The position numbers and the translations under genes are program-made. The notes below the pieces were generated by a model, which was not told the origin of the DNA, made no database searches, and was given only the letters and a program-made list of their open reading frames with translations. Shown here in pieces: positions 12,940 through 20,931 of a DNA stretch of 28,746 nt. Source of the stretch: Nitrososphaeraceae archaeon (GTDB taxonomy: Archaea; Thermoproteota; Nitrososphaeria; Nitrososphaerales; Nitrososphaeraceae); contig JAREAJ010000001.1 of NCBI GenBank assembly GCA_029240395.1, positions 1-28,746 of the forward strand, written 5' to 3'. Position 1 is the stretch's first letter, and the number at the start of each line of letters is the position of its first letter.

Positions 12940-15054
12940 TTGTTGCAATGCTGTAAAAAGTTAAATGGAGACCACGAGTCAATTAGGACTGTTTTGAAAT
13001 CAAAGCAGGGCGCCAAGGTAGCCTCGACCCAACTGGAAAACATTGCTTCGGCTAGAGCGAGCCCTCTAAACAGAAGTATCGCCAAGATAAGATATGATAA
13101 GAAAGCAGAGTCAGAGTTCTTTGTTGACAATTCTGCGCTTGCGGGATTTACAGGTGAGCGAATTTTGTACATGGCAGTGAGAGAACTAATCGAGAACTCT
13201 CTTGACTCTTGTGAGGCTAACCATATCTTGCCGGACATTAATTTAACTTTGAAAAATATTGATTCAGTAAATGATCTTTGGCTTATTTCATGCGAAGACA
13301 ATGGTATAGGAATACCTCCTGATAAGGTTCCGGTTGCTGTTTGCTCCTTTTTAACCTCCGGCAAATACGTCGAAAAACAGCAAAGAGGTCTTTTCGGTGT
13401 TGGCCTCAAGATGATAGCTGCATTTTCCACGAAAGACACTGATCACCCTCTAAAAGTCTGGAGCAAGTCACAAGATGATAAAACCGAATATTATTTCGAA
13501 CTTAGGACTGATATCAATACTAACAGGCCAATAGTCATGACTAAAAAAGTTTTGAAACCTCCGGAAGATCAGATAAGTCATTCTACCGGCTTTAGAATAG
13601 AAGCTGTGTTACGTGCAAAGCTCTCCCCTATTACTAAGAGCAGGATTTATGAATACATCAGCCAAACTAGCGTCGTAAATCCATATTCTGTGTTGACCTT
13701 CGAAACCGATGATGGCAAAGTCATATTTGATAGAAGGACAGATTCAATCCCAGAGCCGGCTAAGGAGGTCCTGCCTCATCCTTCAGATATGGACCTGAAA
13801 ACACTCAAGAAAGCAATTATGAATTATATGAATCAAAAAACAACAATCCACGGCCTACTGTGTACGGCCTTCCAAAAAATTTCTAGTGAAAAGGCCAAGG
13901 AGATCATTACAAATGCAGACGTAGATCTCAAGGCTGCAAACCAATATACCGAACACGAATTAATTAAGCTAGTCAATGTTTGCAAACATACTAAATTCCA
14001 AAATCCAAACACTGAACATCTAAGTCCAATTGGCGACAAAATATTAACTGCAGGAATGACTTCTGAGTACTCGATAACGATAAACAAGGACGTCCATGGT
14101 GCAACTCCTCAGGAGCAACCTCATCTAGCCGTTAAGATTCTAAGGCCGACACTCACTGCATATTCTTCGCGAACTTGCGTGATCAACAATAGACCCACAA
14201 TAGTAGAATGCGGAATTGCATATGGAGGAGATATCTCCTCCTTTAAGCTGTTTAGGTTTGCAAATAAGATCCCCTTGCTTTATGATGAAGGTTCAGACGT
14301 GGCAAGAGAGGCTGTTTCTGAAGTCGAGATAAATAAGATGGGAATCTCTAAAAAGGAGGTAAAGGAGCAATTTGCCAGCTCAGATTCAAAGTCTGATAGA
14401 GCAGTCGAGATGCTACCTATTCATATTTTTTTCCATATATGCTCTACTAAGATTCCGTATAAGACTGCGGGCAAGGAAAGCATTGCAGCCGAAGGAGAAT
14501 TAAAAAAATACATGAAATCGTGCCTGGCAGACCTCTACAGAAAGGTTAGCGCCCAAATTCGAAAAGAGCTTCGTATCAAAGAGGCAGAAAGTCGCCTTCG
14601 TCTTTACCGTCATTACATCCCTTTCATCATTGAGGCTATTTCTGAGTCAATAAGTATAGATGCAAAAAGACTATATGATGTTTTCAATTCATTAGCCGAA
14701 AAGCATGTTAAGGGTGTTGGGCCTGGACTTAAGCTGGGCTATAAGGAGGACAAAATTACTGAAGATAGAATCCAGCAAGAGGTCGGAAAAGATATGCAAG
14801 CATCTCCCCCATTGTCGACTAGCGTTTTGGAGTCATCCAGAGATCAAGACAAATACTTACGGTCCAGTCCGTCGGCTTTTCGTATAAGGGAAAGTAGCAC
14901 TAGACAATCTTCTGTTAGTACAAAACCCGCCAAAATTATAGAAGACAAGAGAAGAATTAAGAATAAGAAAAAGAATAAGACTGATACTCCCATCCAAGTA
15001 ACTTTGGATAAATTTGGTAAGACAAAGAAAACCACTGAATTAAAGGGAGGTTAA
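12940..15054 (+). CDS. top6B: DNA topoisomerase VI subunit B
   Basis: The 704-residue protein has the GHKL ATPase fold: RELIENSLDSC (81-91, N box), EDNGIG (119-124, G1) and RGLFGVGLKM (149-158, G2), followed by the H2TH and transducer regions. With Top6A it forms the type IIB topoisomerase that relaxes and decatenates DNA. The start is uncertain: TTG 12940 is followed by an unusual Cys-rich MLQCCKK and no ATG occurs before residue 78, so a TTG inside the first 20 residues is also possible. The C-terminus (from about 610) is a low-complexity basic tail that ends with IQVTLDKFG (685-693), resembling a PCNA-interacting PIP box. Its stop is 4 bases before the top6A start, so the two are cotranscribed and probably translationally coupled. 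Confidence 0.92.
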   Translation: MLQCCKKLNGDHESIRTVLKSKQGAKVASTQLENIASARASPLNRSIAKIRYDKKAESEFFVDNSALAGFTGERILYMAVRELIENSLDSCEANHILPDINLTLKNIDSVNDLWLISCEDNGIGIPPDKVPVAVCSFLTSGKYVEKQQRGLFGVGLKMIAAFSTKDTDHPLKVWSKSQDDKTEYYFELRTDINTNRPIVMTKKVLKPPEDQISHSTGFRIEAVLRAKLSPITKSRIYEYISQTSVVNPYSVLTFETDDGKVIFDRRTDSIPEPAKEVLPHPSDMDLKTLKKAIMNYMNQKTTIHGLLCTAFQKISSEKAKEIITNADVDLKAANQYTEHELIKLVNVCKHTKFQNPNTEHLSPIGDKILTAGMTSEYSITINKDVHGATPQEQPHLAVKILRPTLTAYSSRTCVINNRPTIVECGIAYGGDISSFKLFRFANKIPLLYDEGSDVAREAVSEVEINKMGISKKEVKEQFASSDSKSDRAVEMLPIHIFFHICSTKIPYKTAGKESIAAEGELKKYMKSCLADLYRKVSAQIRKELRIKEAESRLRLYRHYIPFIIEAISESISIDAKRLYDVFNSLAEKHVKGVGPGLKLGYKEDKITEDRIQQEVGKDMQASPPLSTSVLESSRDQDKYLRSSPSAFRIRESSTRQSSVSTKPAKIIEDKRRIKNKKKNKTDTPIQVTLDKFGKTKKTTELKGG

Positions 15055-15058
15055 AGTT

Positions 15059-16162
15059 TTGCCTGCTAGAGACGAGCGTCATGTCGAGGTTATTAAAAAG
15101 ATTAAATTAATTATGAAGGATATTAGCAAAAATATTTTAGTTGAGAGGATGCCCGTGCTGGATGTTCCTAAGGTAGGATACGACAATACCGTCTGGTCTG
15201 ATCAGAAAAGAATGTTGATCATAGGCAATAAAAAAGTCCAAATAAGTCCGGATAGCATAAAAAAAATACCAACCTTCTCGCAATATCTGGTCATGGCTAA
15301 CGCCGTAAGAAAGCTGCTCGATGAAGAAATGGAAAGCACGATAAGAGGCATGTATTATGCTACCTTAAGTTCGGTTGGAGACGACAAATTCAAGCAAAAA
15401 TTTTGGAATAGCCAGGAAAACTCTGATGATGCAATCAAAGCAGTTGAATTATTAACAGGGGTACCTCGGGAAGAATTCTCCGTAACCTCTAAACCGAAGG
15501 GGATGATTTCAGGTCCCATAACATTGCGTGTCGGAGGCGATGTTATTGACTGCAGTTTGGGCAGCAGGGCAACGTCTCAGCTAATTCCGACCAACATTCG
15601 AGATGTGGAAATAGTCGATGTCAAGGCAAACTTCATTATGGTCGTGGAGAAGGATACTGTTCTAAACAATATTCGAAAATCTGGATTCATTCAGACATAT
15701 AATGCAATATTGCTGACAGGCTCAGGAGAGCCAGACAGGGCAACTCGAATGATGGTTAAGACTTTAAATGAGGTTTGGAAAAAACCGGTAGTAATATTTG
15801 CCGATGCAGATCCATGGGGTCTTGGTATTGCATTACGTTATAAAATAGGCAGCGAATCCCTAAGTTATGATAGCGACAGACTAGTTACCCCCGACGCAAA
15901 AGTCCTGGGCATGATGTTTTCTGATATTTATGAGTATAATATCCCTGAGGTTGCTCGGTTGCCAGCCACAGACGAAGACTTGTCCAGAGCTAACGATATG
16001 AAAAAAAAGCCATGGCTGAGCGACAAACAGTGGCAAAAAGAGCTATCCTTATTCCTGCAAAGAAAGGAGAAATGCGAACTGGATGCATTCTTTAAACTTG
16101 GGTTTAAGTATCTTGCGGAGACTTATATTCCCTCAAAACTAAGAGAGGTGGGTATTCTATGA
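15059..16162 (+). CDS. top6A: DNA topoisomerase VI subunit A (Spo11-like)
   Basis: The 367-residue product is the catalytic subunit. RGMYYATL (97-104) holds the DNA-cleaving tyrosine, probably Tyr100 by comparison with Spo11. The Toprim domain shows the conserved Glu in LLTGSGEPD and the metal-binding DAD in FADADPWGLGIAL. A winged-helix (CAP-like) domain occupies the N-terminal third. The start is TTG at 15059, preceded by GGGAGGT (15045-15051), a strong Shine-Dalgarno inside the end of top6B. The two genes lie 4 bases apart, a standard archaeal top6B-top6A order. Length matches the family. Confidence 0.93.
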   Translation: MPARDERHVEVIKKIKLIMKDISKNILVERMPVLDVPKVGYDNTVWSDQKRMLIIGNKKVQISPDSIKKIPTFSQYLVMANAVRKLLDEEMESTIRGMYYATLSSVGDDKFKQKFWNSQENSDDAIKAVELLTGVPREEFSVTSKPKGMISGPITLRVGGDVIDCSLGSRATSQLIPTNIRDVEIVDVKANFIMVVEKDTVLNNIRKSGFIQTYNAILLTGSGEPDRATRMMVKTLNEVWKKPVVIFADADPWGLGIALRYKIGSESLSYDSDRLVTPDAKVLGMMFSDIYEYNIPEVARLPATDEDLSRANDMKKKPWLSDKQWQKELSLFLQRKEKCELDAFFKLGFKYLAETYIPSKLREVGIL

Positions 16163-16190
16163 CTCGCTCTAAGTTATACGGAAACCTTAC

Positions 16191-16880
16191 TTATTGGACC
16201 TGATGTCTTGGTCGTAGCTGAGATACATGATGCTTCTTTATCGGATTCATTTGAGATTGGGGCATGTAGCCGCTGAATTCGCTCAAGTTCATTACAAGAC
16301 CATAGTAGTCCTTTATATTATCTATAGTGGATTCGTAGTGCTTCTTATTACTTGATATGGTTGCATCAGCTATTAGGACGACGTCATATCCAAGATTGAA
16401 TGCATCGCGAAGCGACGTTTCCACGCAAATCGAAGTGTCTATTCCCGAAAATATCAATGTATCTATCCCTAGGCTAGACAGCCATACTTTTATCTCTGTG
16501 TCATGAAATGCCGAATCCCTTCTTTTTATGACAACATGGTCCCCAGGCCGGGGAGCAACTTCTGCCACTATATCCGCGTCCCAGGTTCCTCTCACACATA
16601 TGGGCTTTTTCATAATTCTTTCTTCTCTGGATTTTGGCAGAATCTTATGTGTCCGTGTCAGCAGATCTATGCCTGAAGATTCTCTTACTGCCTGAGTGTA
16701 AAAAACGGGAATTGAGTTCTCTCTGCACAAATCTATAAGCTCCTTGATTCTTGGAATTACTTGACGGTAATTGCTCGTATCCATACCCAGTAGGTCGTAC
16801 GAGCCACCCTTACTCACAAAGCCGTTTTGAACATCTATAACCACGAGAGCAGGATTTACATTGTAATTCCGCAACTTCAT
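16191..16880 (-). CDS. Isochorismatase-family cysteine hydrolase (nicotinamidase/ureidoacrylate amidase-like)
   Basis: A 229-residue cysteine hydrolase with the complete catalytic triad: Asp16 in VIDVQNGF, Lys119 in VVIKRRDSAF, and Cys152 in GIDTSICVETSLRDA. The cis-peptide-forming residues before Cys are also typical. Members include nicotinamidase, isochorismatase, N-carbamoylsarcosine amidase and ureidoacrylate amidase; the HDTEIKVWLSSLGIDTLIFSGI segment is shared by several of them, so the substrate cannot be named. The frame can extend to TTG 16901, but TATAAAT on the complement (16906-16912) lies about 28 bases before the ATG at 16880, which makes that ATG the likely leaderless start. 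It converges with top6A with 28 bases between stops. Confidence 0.82.
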   Translation of the reverse strand: MKLRNYNVNPALVVIDVQNGFVSKGGSYDLLGMDTSNYRQVIPRIKELIDLCRENSIPVFYTQAVRESSGIDLLTRTHKILPKSREERIMKKPICVRGTWDADIVAEVAPRPGDHVVIKRRDSAFHDTEIKVWLSSLGIDTLIFSGIDTSICVETSLRDAFNLGYDVVLIADATISSNKKHYESTIDNIKDYYGLVMNLSEFSGYMPQSQMNPIKKHHVSQLRPRHQVQ

Positions 16881-16905
16881 ACAGTAGAGAAATTTGCTCA
16901 ACCAA

Positions 16906-16912
16906 ATTTATA
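16906..16912 (-). promoter_or_regulatory. TATA box for the cysteine hydrolase gene
   Basis: On the minus strand the sequence reads TATAAAT. Its centre is about 28 bases from the ATG at 16880, giving transcription from or next to the start codon. It decides between ATG 16880 and the upstream TTG 16901. Confidence 0.6.
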
Positions 16913-17031
16913 GCATTAACCGAACTATCTTACTGATATCTGCTCCAACTCACTACCACCATTGATTCCGATTGCAAGGTTGAGAATTCCTTGACCAGCT
17001 TGCTATGCTCGTCGAAAAACAAGAGACATGA

Positions 17032-17265
17032 ATGACACCACTATTAAATAGCATCAAGGCAGTATACTACCTGCCAGAACAAATGACAGATATAGAGGCA
17101 AAATGTCCTACCTGTGCGAACAAAGCCCTGGTAAACGAGGAAATGACCGAAGTAAAGTGTAGATCATGCGGATTCAGAGCAACTTACGATAATTACATAG
17201 AAATTATGAAGTCGAAGGCCCTGCAGATGGCGGATAATATACATTTGGATTGGGATAAGACTTGA
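17032..17265 (+). CDS. Small zinc-ribbon protein (77 aa)
   Basis: The product contains one zinc ribbon: CPTC (Cys25-Cys28) and CRSC (Cys43-Cys46), spaced as in ribbon domains, then a helical acidic C-terminus (YDNYIEIMKSKALQMADN). The ATG at 17032 gives 77 residues; an in-frame ATG at residue 18 (MTDIEAKCP) would start closer to the ribbon and is a reasonable alternative. Such stand-alone ribbons often bind RNA, ribosomes or RNA polymerase, but nothing here decides between these. The gene stands alone, with a 350-base interval before eS6 that holds a second small zinc protein on the other strand. Confidence 0.6.
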   Translation: MTPLLNSIKAVYYLPEQMTDIEAKCPTCANKALVNEEMTEVKCRSCGFRATYDNYIEIMKSKALQMADNIHLDWDKT

Positions 17266-17387
17266 ATTGCACTCAGGATTCCAAGATTTCTAGATGCACA
17301 GTCTGACGAAAACATCCTGGGGTACCACCTAACATCGTTAGCATAGAAGCGGGATATAGCTGGACCATAAGCCCGAGTTGCAGACGC

Positions 17388-17540
17388 CTACCAGTAGTAA
17401 CCTTTATCCGAACACGTAAGTTGTGCTCCACAATTAGGACATCTTAGATGGCAGCTTTGAATATATGTCATGTTACAACCACACCGCGGACACACAACCA
17501 CATTGTTGTATGAACTTGCTGAAGATGATGTGGCTTTCAC
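17388..17540 (-). CDS. Small zinc-ribbon protein (50 aa), below usual calling length
   Basis: A minus-strand frame from GTG 17540 encodes 50 residues. After a Ser-rich start it has CPRCGC (Cys17, Cys20, Cys22), Cys30, CPNC (Cys34, Cys37) and Cys43, ending in KGYYW. Seven cysteines in two C-x2-C pairs plus extras point to zinc. The frame stays open further upstream (to about 17616) without an ATG; that part also looks protein-like, so a longer product is conceivable. GATAAATA, on the complement at 17563-17570, lies about 26 bases before the GTG, supporting a leaderless start. It is divergent from the eS6 gene. This is the only gene seen in the interval 17266-17628. Function unknown. Confidence 0.52.
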   Translation of the reverse strand: MKATSSSASSYNNVVVCPRCGCNMTYIQSCHLRCPNCGAQLTCSDKGYYW

Positions 17541-17628
17541 AGAAAGTACATTTGCACAGAGGTATTTATCTAAAACGTCGTAAGGTTTAATTAAGAGTCG
17601 AAAATTTTGTAAAGAGGTAATCTAAGGC

Positions 17629-18024
17629 TTGGCACATTTCAAGTTGGTTGTATCTGATCGCACCGGTAAGAGCACTTCCAAAGAAATCAAGGATATCTCA
17701 GCCCAACCCTTGCTAGGCTCAAAACTGGGAGATATTTTGGATTCCTCTGTGATCGGTGTCGGGGCAGGCAAAATGAAAATAACAGGCGGTAGTGATAAGT
17801 CTGGGACACCCATGCGCGCGGATGTTCACGGCGGCGTGAAAAAATACGTGTTACTTTCTAGAGGAGTGGGGATGAAAAATCCGTTAGAAGGAGCAAGAAT
17901 AAGGAAATTGGTGAGGGGGAATTTGATCACAGATGAAATTTATCAGCTGAACTGTTTGTTAGTGGAAGGAAAGCTTCCTGACCAACCAGAAAAGGAAGGG
18001 GAAAAGCCTGCTACCAATGTTTAA
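17629..18024 (+). CDS. rps6e: Ribosomal protein eS6
   Basis: The 131-residue product is the small-subunit protein S6e: FKLVVSDRTGKS at the start, LGSKLGDILDSSVIG, and the signature GGSDKSGTPMRADVHG followed by KKYVLLSRGVG. The C-terminal ~20 residues (GKLPDQPEKEGEKPATNV) are a charged tail. The start is TTG 17629, preceded by AGAGGT about 12 bases upstream. It is followed by aIF2-gamma and a PIN protein, an order often found in archaea. High confidence. Confidence 0.93.
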   Translation: MAHFKLVVSDRTGKSTSKEIKDISAQPLLGSKLGDILDSSVIGVGAGKMKITGGSDKSGTPMRADVHGGVKKYVLLSRGVGMKNPLEGARIRKLVRGNLITDEIYQLNCLLVEGKLPDQPEKEGEKPATNV

Positions 18025-18148
18025 CCAGGTGGAAGTAAATAGTAGCCGGCAGGAACAAATAAGGAAACAAAGACTCTACTGTTACAATTCTTTTGAGAAA
18101 TTACTAATTAATTAGGTTAATATCTCCCAAGAAAATTATCATCCCTTA

Positions 18149-19411
18149 TTGCACTGGAAAGAAACCTTACCTGATTGGTATGTGAAGGAATATGGCTACC
18201 AGCCTAATGTAAATATCGGCACAGCGGGTCATGTGGATCATGGAAAAACGACCCTAGTGGAAGCCATTACAGGCGTATGGACAAGCGGTCACAGTGAAGA
18301 GCTTAGGCGGGGTATCACTATCAAAGTAGGCTATGCGGACGCCGCGTTTTACAAATGTCCTCAGTGTCAAAGTCCGCTTGGTTATTCGACGACTCCTTCC
18401 TGTTCTAACTGTGGTGGAAAAAGTGAGCTCCAAAGAGTAGTGAGTTTCGTAGACTCGCCTGGACATGAAAGTTTAATGGCAAATATGCTTTCAGGAGGTG
18501 CATTGATGGATGGAGCAATACTAGTAGTGGCAGCTAATGAAAAAGTACCACAGCCACAGACAAGAGAGCACTTACTTGCTTTGCAAGTTCTTGGAATCAC
18601 ACAGATTGTAATCGTCCAAAACAAAGTCGATCTTGCCGAGTCCGAAAAGGCAATAGAAAATTATAGCCAAATAAATGAATTTGTAAAAGGAAGTGTGGCT
18701 TCAAATGCTCCCATCATTCCTATTTCAGCACAACACAAGTTGAACATTGACGCCCTAATTGAGGCGATTGAAACGTCAATTAAAACTCCTCCCAGGTCTA
18801 CTAGCAAGGCAGCAATAATGCATGTTTTAAGATCTTTTGATATAAATAAACCCGGTTTGCCATTGGATAAGGTTAACGGTGGCGTTATCGGCGGAGCTCT
18901 TATACAGGGCGAATTGACATTAGGTGATGAAATTGAAATTAGGCCAGGTTTTATGGATGAGAAAAAAAATAAATACGAACCTATCCGTTCAGTCGTTTCA
19001 ACTCTAGGGACGGGCGCAGGACTCGTGCAAAAAGTGAGGCCAGGAGGATTGGTTGCTATAGGCACAAAATTGGATCCCACGTACGTCAAAAGTGACTCAC
19101 TGATTGGCTCCGTCGTGGGCAAGCCTGAGACCCTGCCAGATGATGTTGAAGACATTAGTATCGATGTTAAACTTTTTGATACAGCAGTCGGCACACAAGA
19201 AATGGTAAAGGTTGAACCCATCAAGACAAAGGAATTCTTGAGACTTAACGTGGGAACGGCAGCCACCCTGGGAACTGTTACAAACTCAAAAGATAACAAA
19301 ATAGAGGCCAAGTTGAAAAAGCCTTTATGTCTGATTCCACAAAGTAGGGTAGCTGTAAGCAGAAGAATCGCAGACAGATGGAGACTAATCGGTGCGGGGA
19401 TATCATCCTAG
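18149..19411 (+). CDS. Translation initiation factor aIF2 subunit gamma
   Basis: The 420-residue protein is the GTPase core of aIF2, which carries initiator Met-tRNA to the ribosome. Motifs: GHVDHGKTT (27-35, P-loop), RRGITIKVGY (switch I), DSPGH (102-106), NKVDL, and the later ISAQHKLN. A zinc knuckle typical of this subunit rather than of SelB or EF-Tu is present: Cys70, Cys73, Cys85, Cys88. Domains II and III follow. The start is TTG at 18149, which leaves the expected short N-terminal extension (MHWKETLPDWYVKEYGYQP). AT-rich sequence with TTAATTAGGTTAA about 30-45 bases upstream may hold the promoter. It lies between eS6 and a PIN-domain gene. Confidence 0.94.
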   Translation: MHWKETLPDWYVKEYGYQPNVNIGTAGHVDHGKTTLVEAITGVWTSGHSEELRRGITIKVGYADAAFYKCPQCQSPLGYSTTPSCSNCGGKSELQRVVSFVDSPGHESLMANMLSGGALMDGAILVVAANEKVPQPQTREHLLALQVLGITQIVIVQNKVDLAESEKAIENYSQINEFVKGSVASNAPIIPISAQHKLNIDALIEAIETSIKTPPRSTSKAAIMHVLRSFDINKPGLPLDKVNGGVIGGALIQGELTLGDEIEIRPGFMDEKKNKYEPIRSVVSTLGTGAGLVQKVRPGGLVAIGTKLDPTYVKSDSLIGSVVGKPETLPDDVEDISIDVKLFDTAVGTQEMVKVEPIKTKEFLRLNVGTAATLGTVTNSKDNKIEAKLKKPLCLIPQSRVAVSRRIADRWRLIGAGISS

Positions 19412-19580
19412 CATAAGTCTAGGACACCGCAACAAAATCTGCCTTGTTCCTTTCTCTATTGTGCATTTCTTCATACGAAATGCTGCTATAAGAATCGCAT
19501 CCCACTTACTTCCCTTGCGAGGAACCATTCGCCGAGAGGTCCGCATCCGAATTTGACCACGGTAGCGTGTGCACAGTAGA

Positions 19581-19967
19581 ATGTATGTGCTATGCGATAC
19601 AAGCTTTCTTATGGCACTTGTTTCTACGCCGGTCAAGCGACTCGAAAAGGTAGAAGCGGAGGTCGGAGGGTTTGTTTTTTTGGTGCCAAGTATTGTTGTT
19701 GATGAGCTCGAAAGGCTTGAGAAAAGAACAGGGCCAAAAAGATCCCATATTGCTAGGATGGCTAGAGAAATTTCGACATCAAAATTTCGACTCATCGACC
19801 TGTCTAAGGCCGGCCACGTAGATGAAGCAATACTGGAATATGCGAAGGTTTCAAAATGTGTGGTTGCAACACTTGACAAAAACCTAAGAGACAAGCTGCT
19901 TGATACCAATACACCAGTTATTTCCCTAAGTAATAATAGGCTAATAATTGCCTATCCAAGGAAATAA
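19581..19967 (+). CDS. PIN-domain protein (FCF1/VapC9-like ribonuclease)
   Basis: A PIN-domain fold of 128 residues. The first acidic residue is in LCDTSFLMAL, the second in VDELERLEKR, and the third in ATLDKNLRDKL; these are the usual metal-binding positions. The sequence pattern (PSIVVDELERLEK, then CVVATLDKNLRDKL) resembles the archaeal FCF1/Utp24-like group encoded next to aIF2-gamma, which is thought to act in rRNA processing, rather than a toxin of a toxin-antitoxin pair: no antitoxin gene is adjacent. The start is uncertain; a GTG at 19569 would add four residues, but the ATG at 19581 gives the standard MYVLCDTSFL beginning. The function in ribosome maturation is inferred from context. 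Confidence 0.8.
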   Translation: MYVLCDTSFLMALVSTPVKRLEKVEAEVGGFVFLVPSIVVDELERLEKRTGPKRSHIARMAREISTSKFRLIDLSKAGHVDEAILEYAKVSKCVVATLDKNLRDKLLDTNTPVISLSNNRLIIAYPRK

Positions 19968-20000
19968 TATTTTAATATCATTGAACTCCTGATGTAACGC

Positions 20001-20660
20001 ATGTTTGGATATGAAGGCTTGGAGTTTCAATGGACGGGGCATGATGGCTTTCGGATTACAGATCTAAAAAATAAGCGGATAATTTACATAGACCCATTTC
20101 AGTTAAGTGAAAAGCACAAAACTAAAGACGCTGACATTGTCCTCGTATCACACGACCACTTTGACCATTTAAGTATTGAAGACCTTACCGAAATTGTGAA
20201 TTCCAACACGGAGATTGTTGCGGCCAAGGAATGCTTGGGGAAGCTTCAGGATCTGCCAGCTGGCAGGATTACCACGTTGAACCCTGGAGAAAGGGCTTCT
20301 CCAAGAGGTCTCGTAGTTGAAGCCATACGTGCCTTCAATACCAACAAGAAGTTTCACCCCAAAGAGGACAACAAGATTGGTTTTGTCATCACAGTTGACG
20401 GCCACCGAATATATCATTCCGGAGACACTGATATTATCCCGGAGATGAGCGGACTGAACCCAGATATAGCGCTGTTGCCCGTGTCTGGAACATATGTTAT
20501 GACTGCAGACGAAGCGGCCAGGGCTACTGACGAATTTATTAAACCGAGGAAATTTGCGATACCTATGCACTACGGTTCAATTGTTGGCTCAGAAGAGGAC
20601 GCAAACAAATTCAAAACTGCTGTCAGGACCTGCGAAGTAAGGATATTAAACAAAGAGTGA
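20001..20660 (+). CDS. Metallo-beta-lactamase-fold hydrolase
   Basis: The 219-residue protein has the MBL zinc motif HDHFDH (51-56), a further HSGDTD with His139 and Asp142, and a terminal MHYG with His190. These supply both metal sites of the fold. The overall length and the WTGHDGFRI start are like the single-domain UPF0173/UlaG-like group of metal-dependent hydrolases, whose substrates are mostly unknown. The TATA-like TTTTAATATC at 19970-19979 is about 27 bases before the ATG, suggesting its own leaderless promoter. It follows the PIN gene by 33 bases on the same strand but probably is separately transcribed. No sequence in the 270 bases downstream looks coding. Confidence 0.83.
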   Translation: MFGYEGLEFQWTGHDGFRITDLKNKRIIYIDPFQLSEKHKTKDADIVLVSHDHFDHLSIEDLTEIVNSNTEIVAAKECLGKLQDLPAGRITTLNPGERASPRGLVVEAIRAFNTNKKFHPKEDNKIGFVITVDGHRIYHSGDTDIIPEMSGLNPDIALLPVSGTYVMTADEAARATDEFIKPRKFAIPMHYGSIVGSEEDANKFKTAVRTCEVRILNKE

Positions 20661-20931
20661 CGACGGTCTGATCTGAACCTTATTTTTCATTAGACGATGT
20701 TGGGAAATTTCTACAGTCCGAATCTTAATTAAATGAAATGGTGGCGGGGATACGTACGAATGTTTAGGGAAAATTCGCTCTATCTATAACAAGCCAAAAA
20801 CATTTGCCCCTTTCGAATCTGACGTCAGGAATCACCTCTTTCCATTAATGCTCCGTTTGCGATTTCCTGGCGTGTTGGCGTTTTCATTGACTGCAGTACC
20901 TTAAAAAAGCGGTGGTTCAGATTTGACAAAT

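Noticed and set aside
19581..19967. PIN protein as a VapC toxin
   Set aside because: No antitoxin-sized gene is adjacent, and its place beside aIF2-gamma is the conserved position of FCF1-like rRNA processing proteins.
20819..20828. Perfect 10-base palindrome CTGACGTCAG before aglB
   Set aside because: Palindromes of this length are expected by chance about once per kilobase, and it is not at a promoter-relevant distance from the aglB start.
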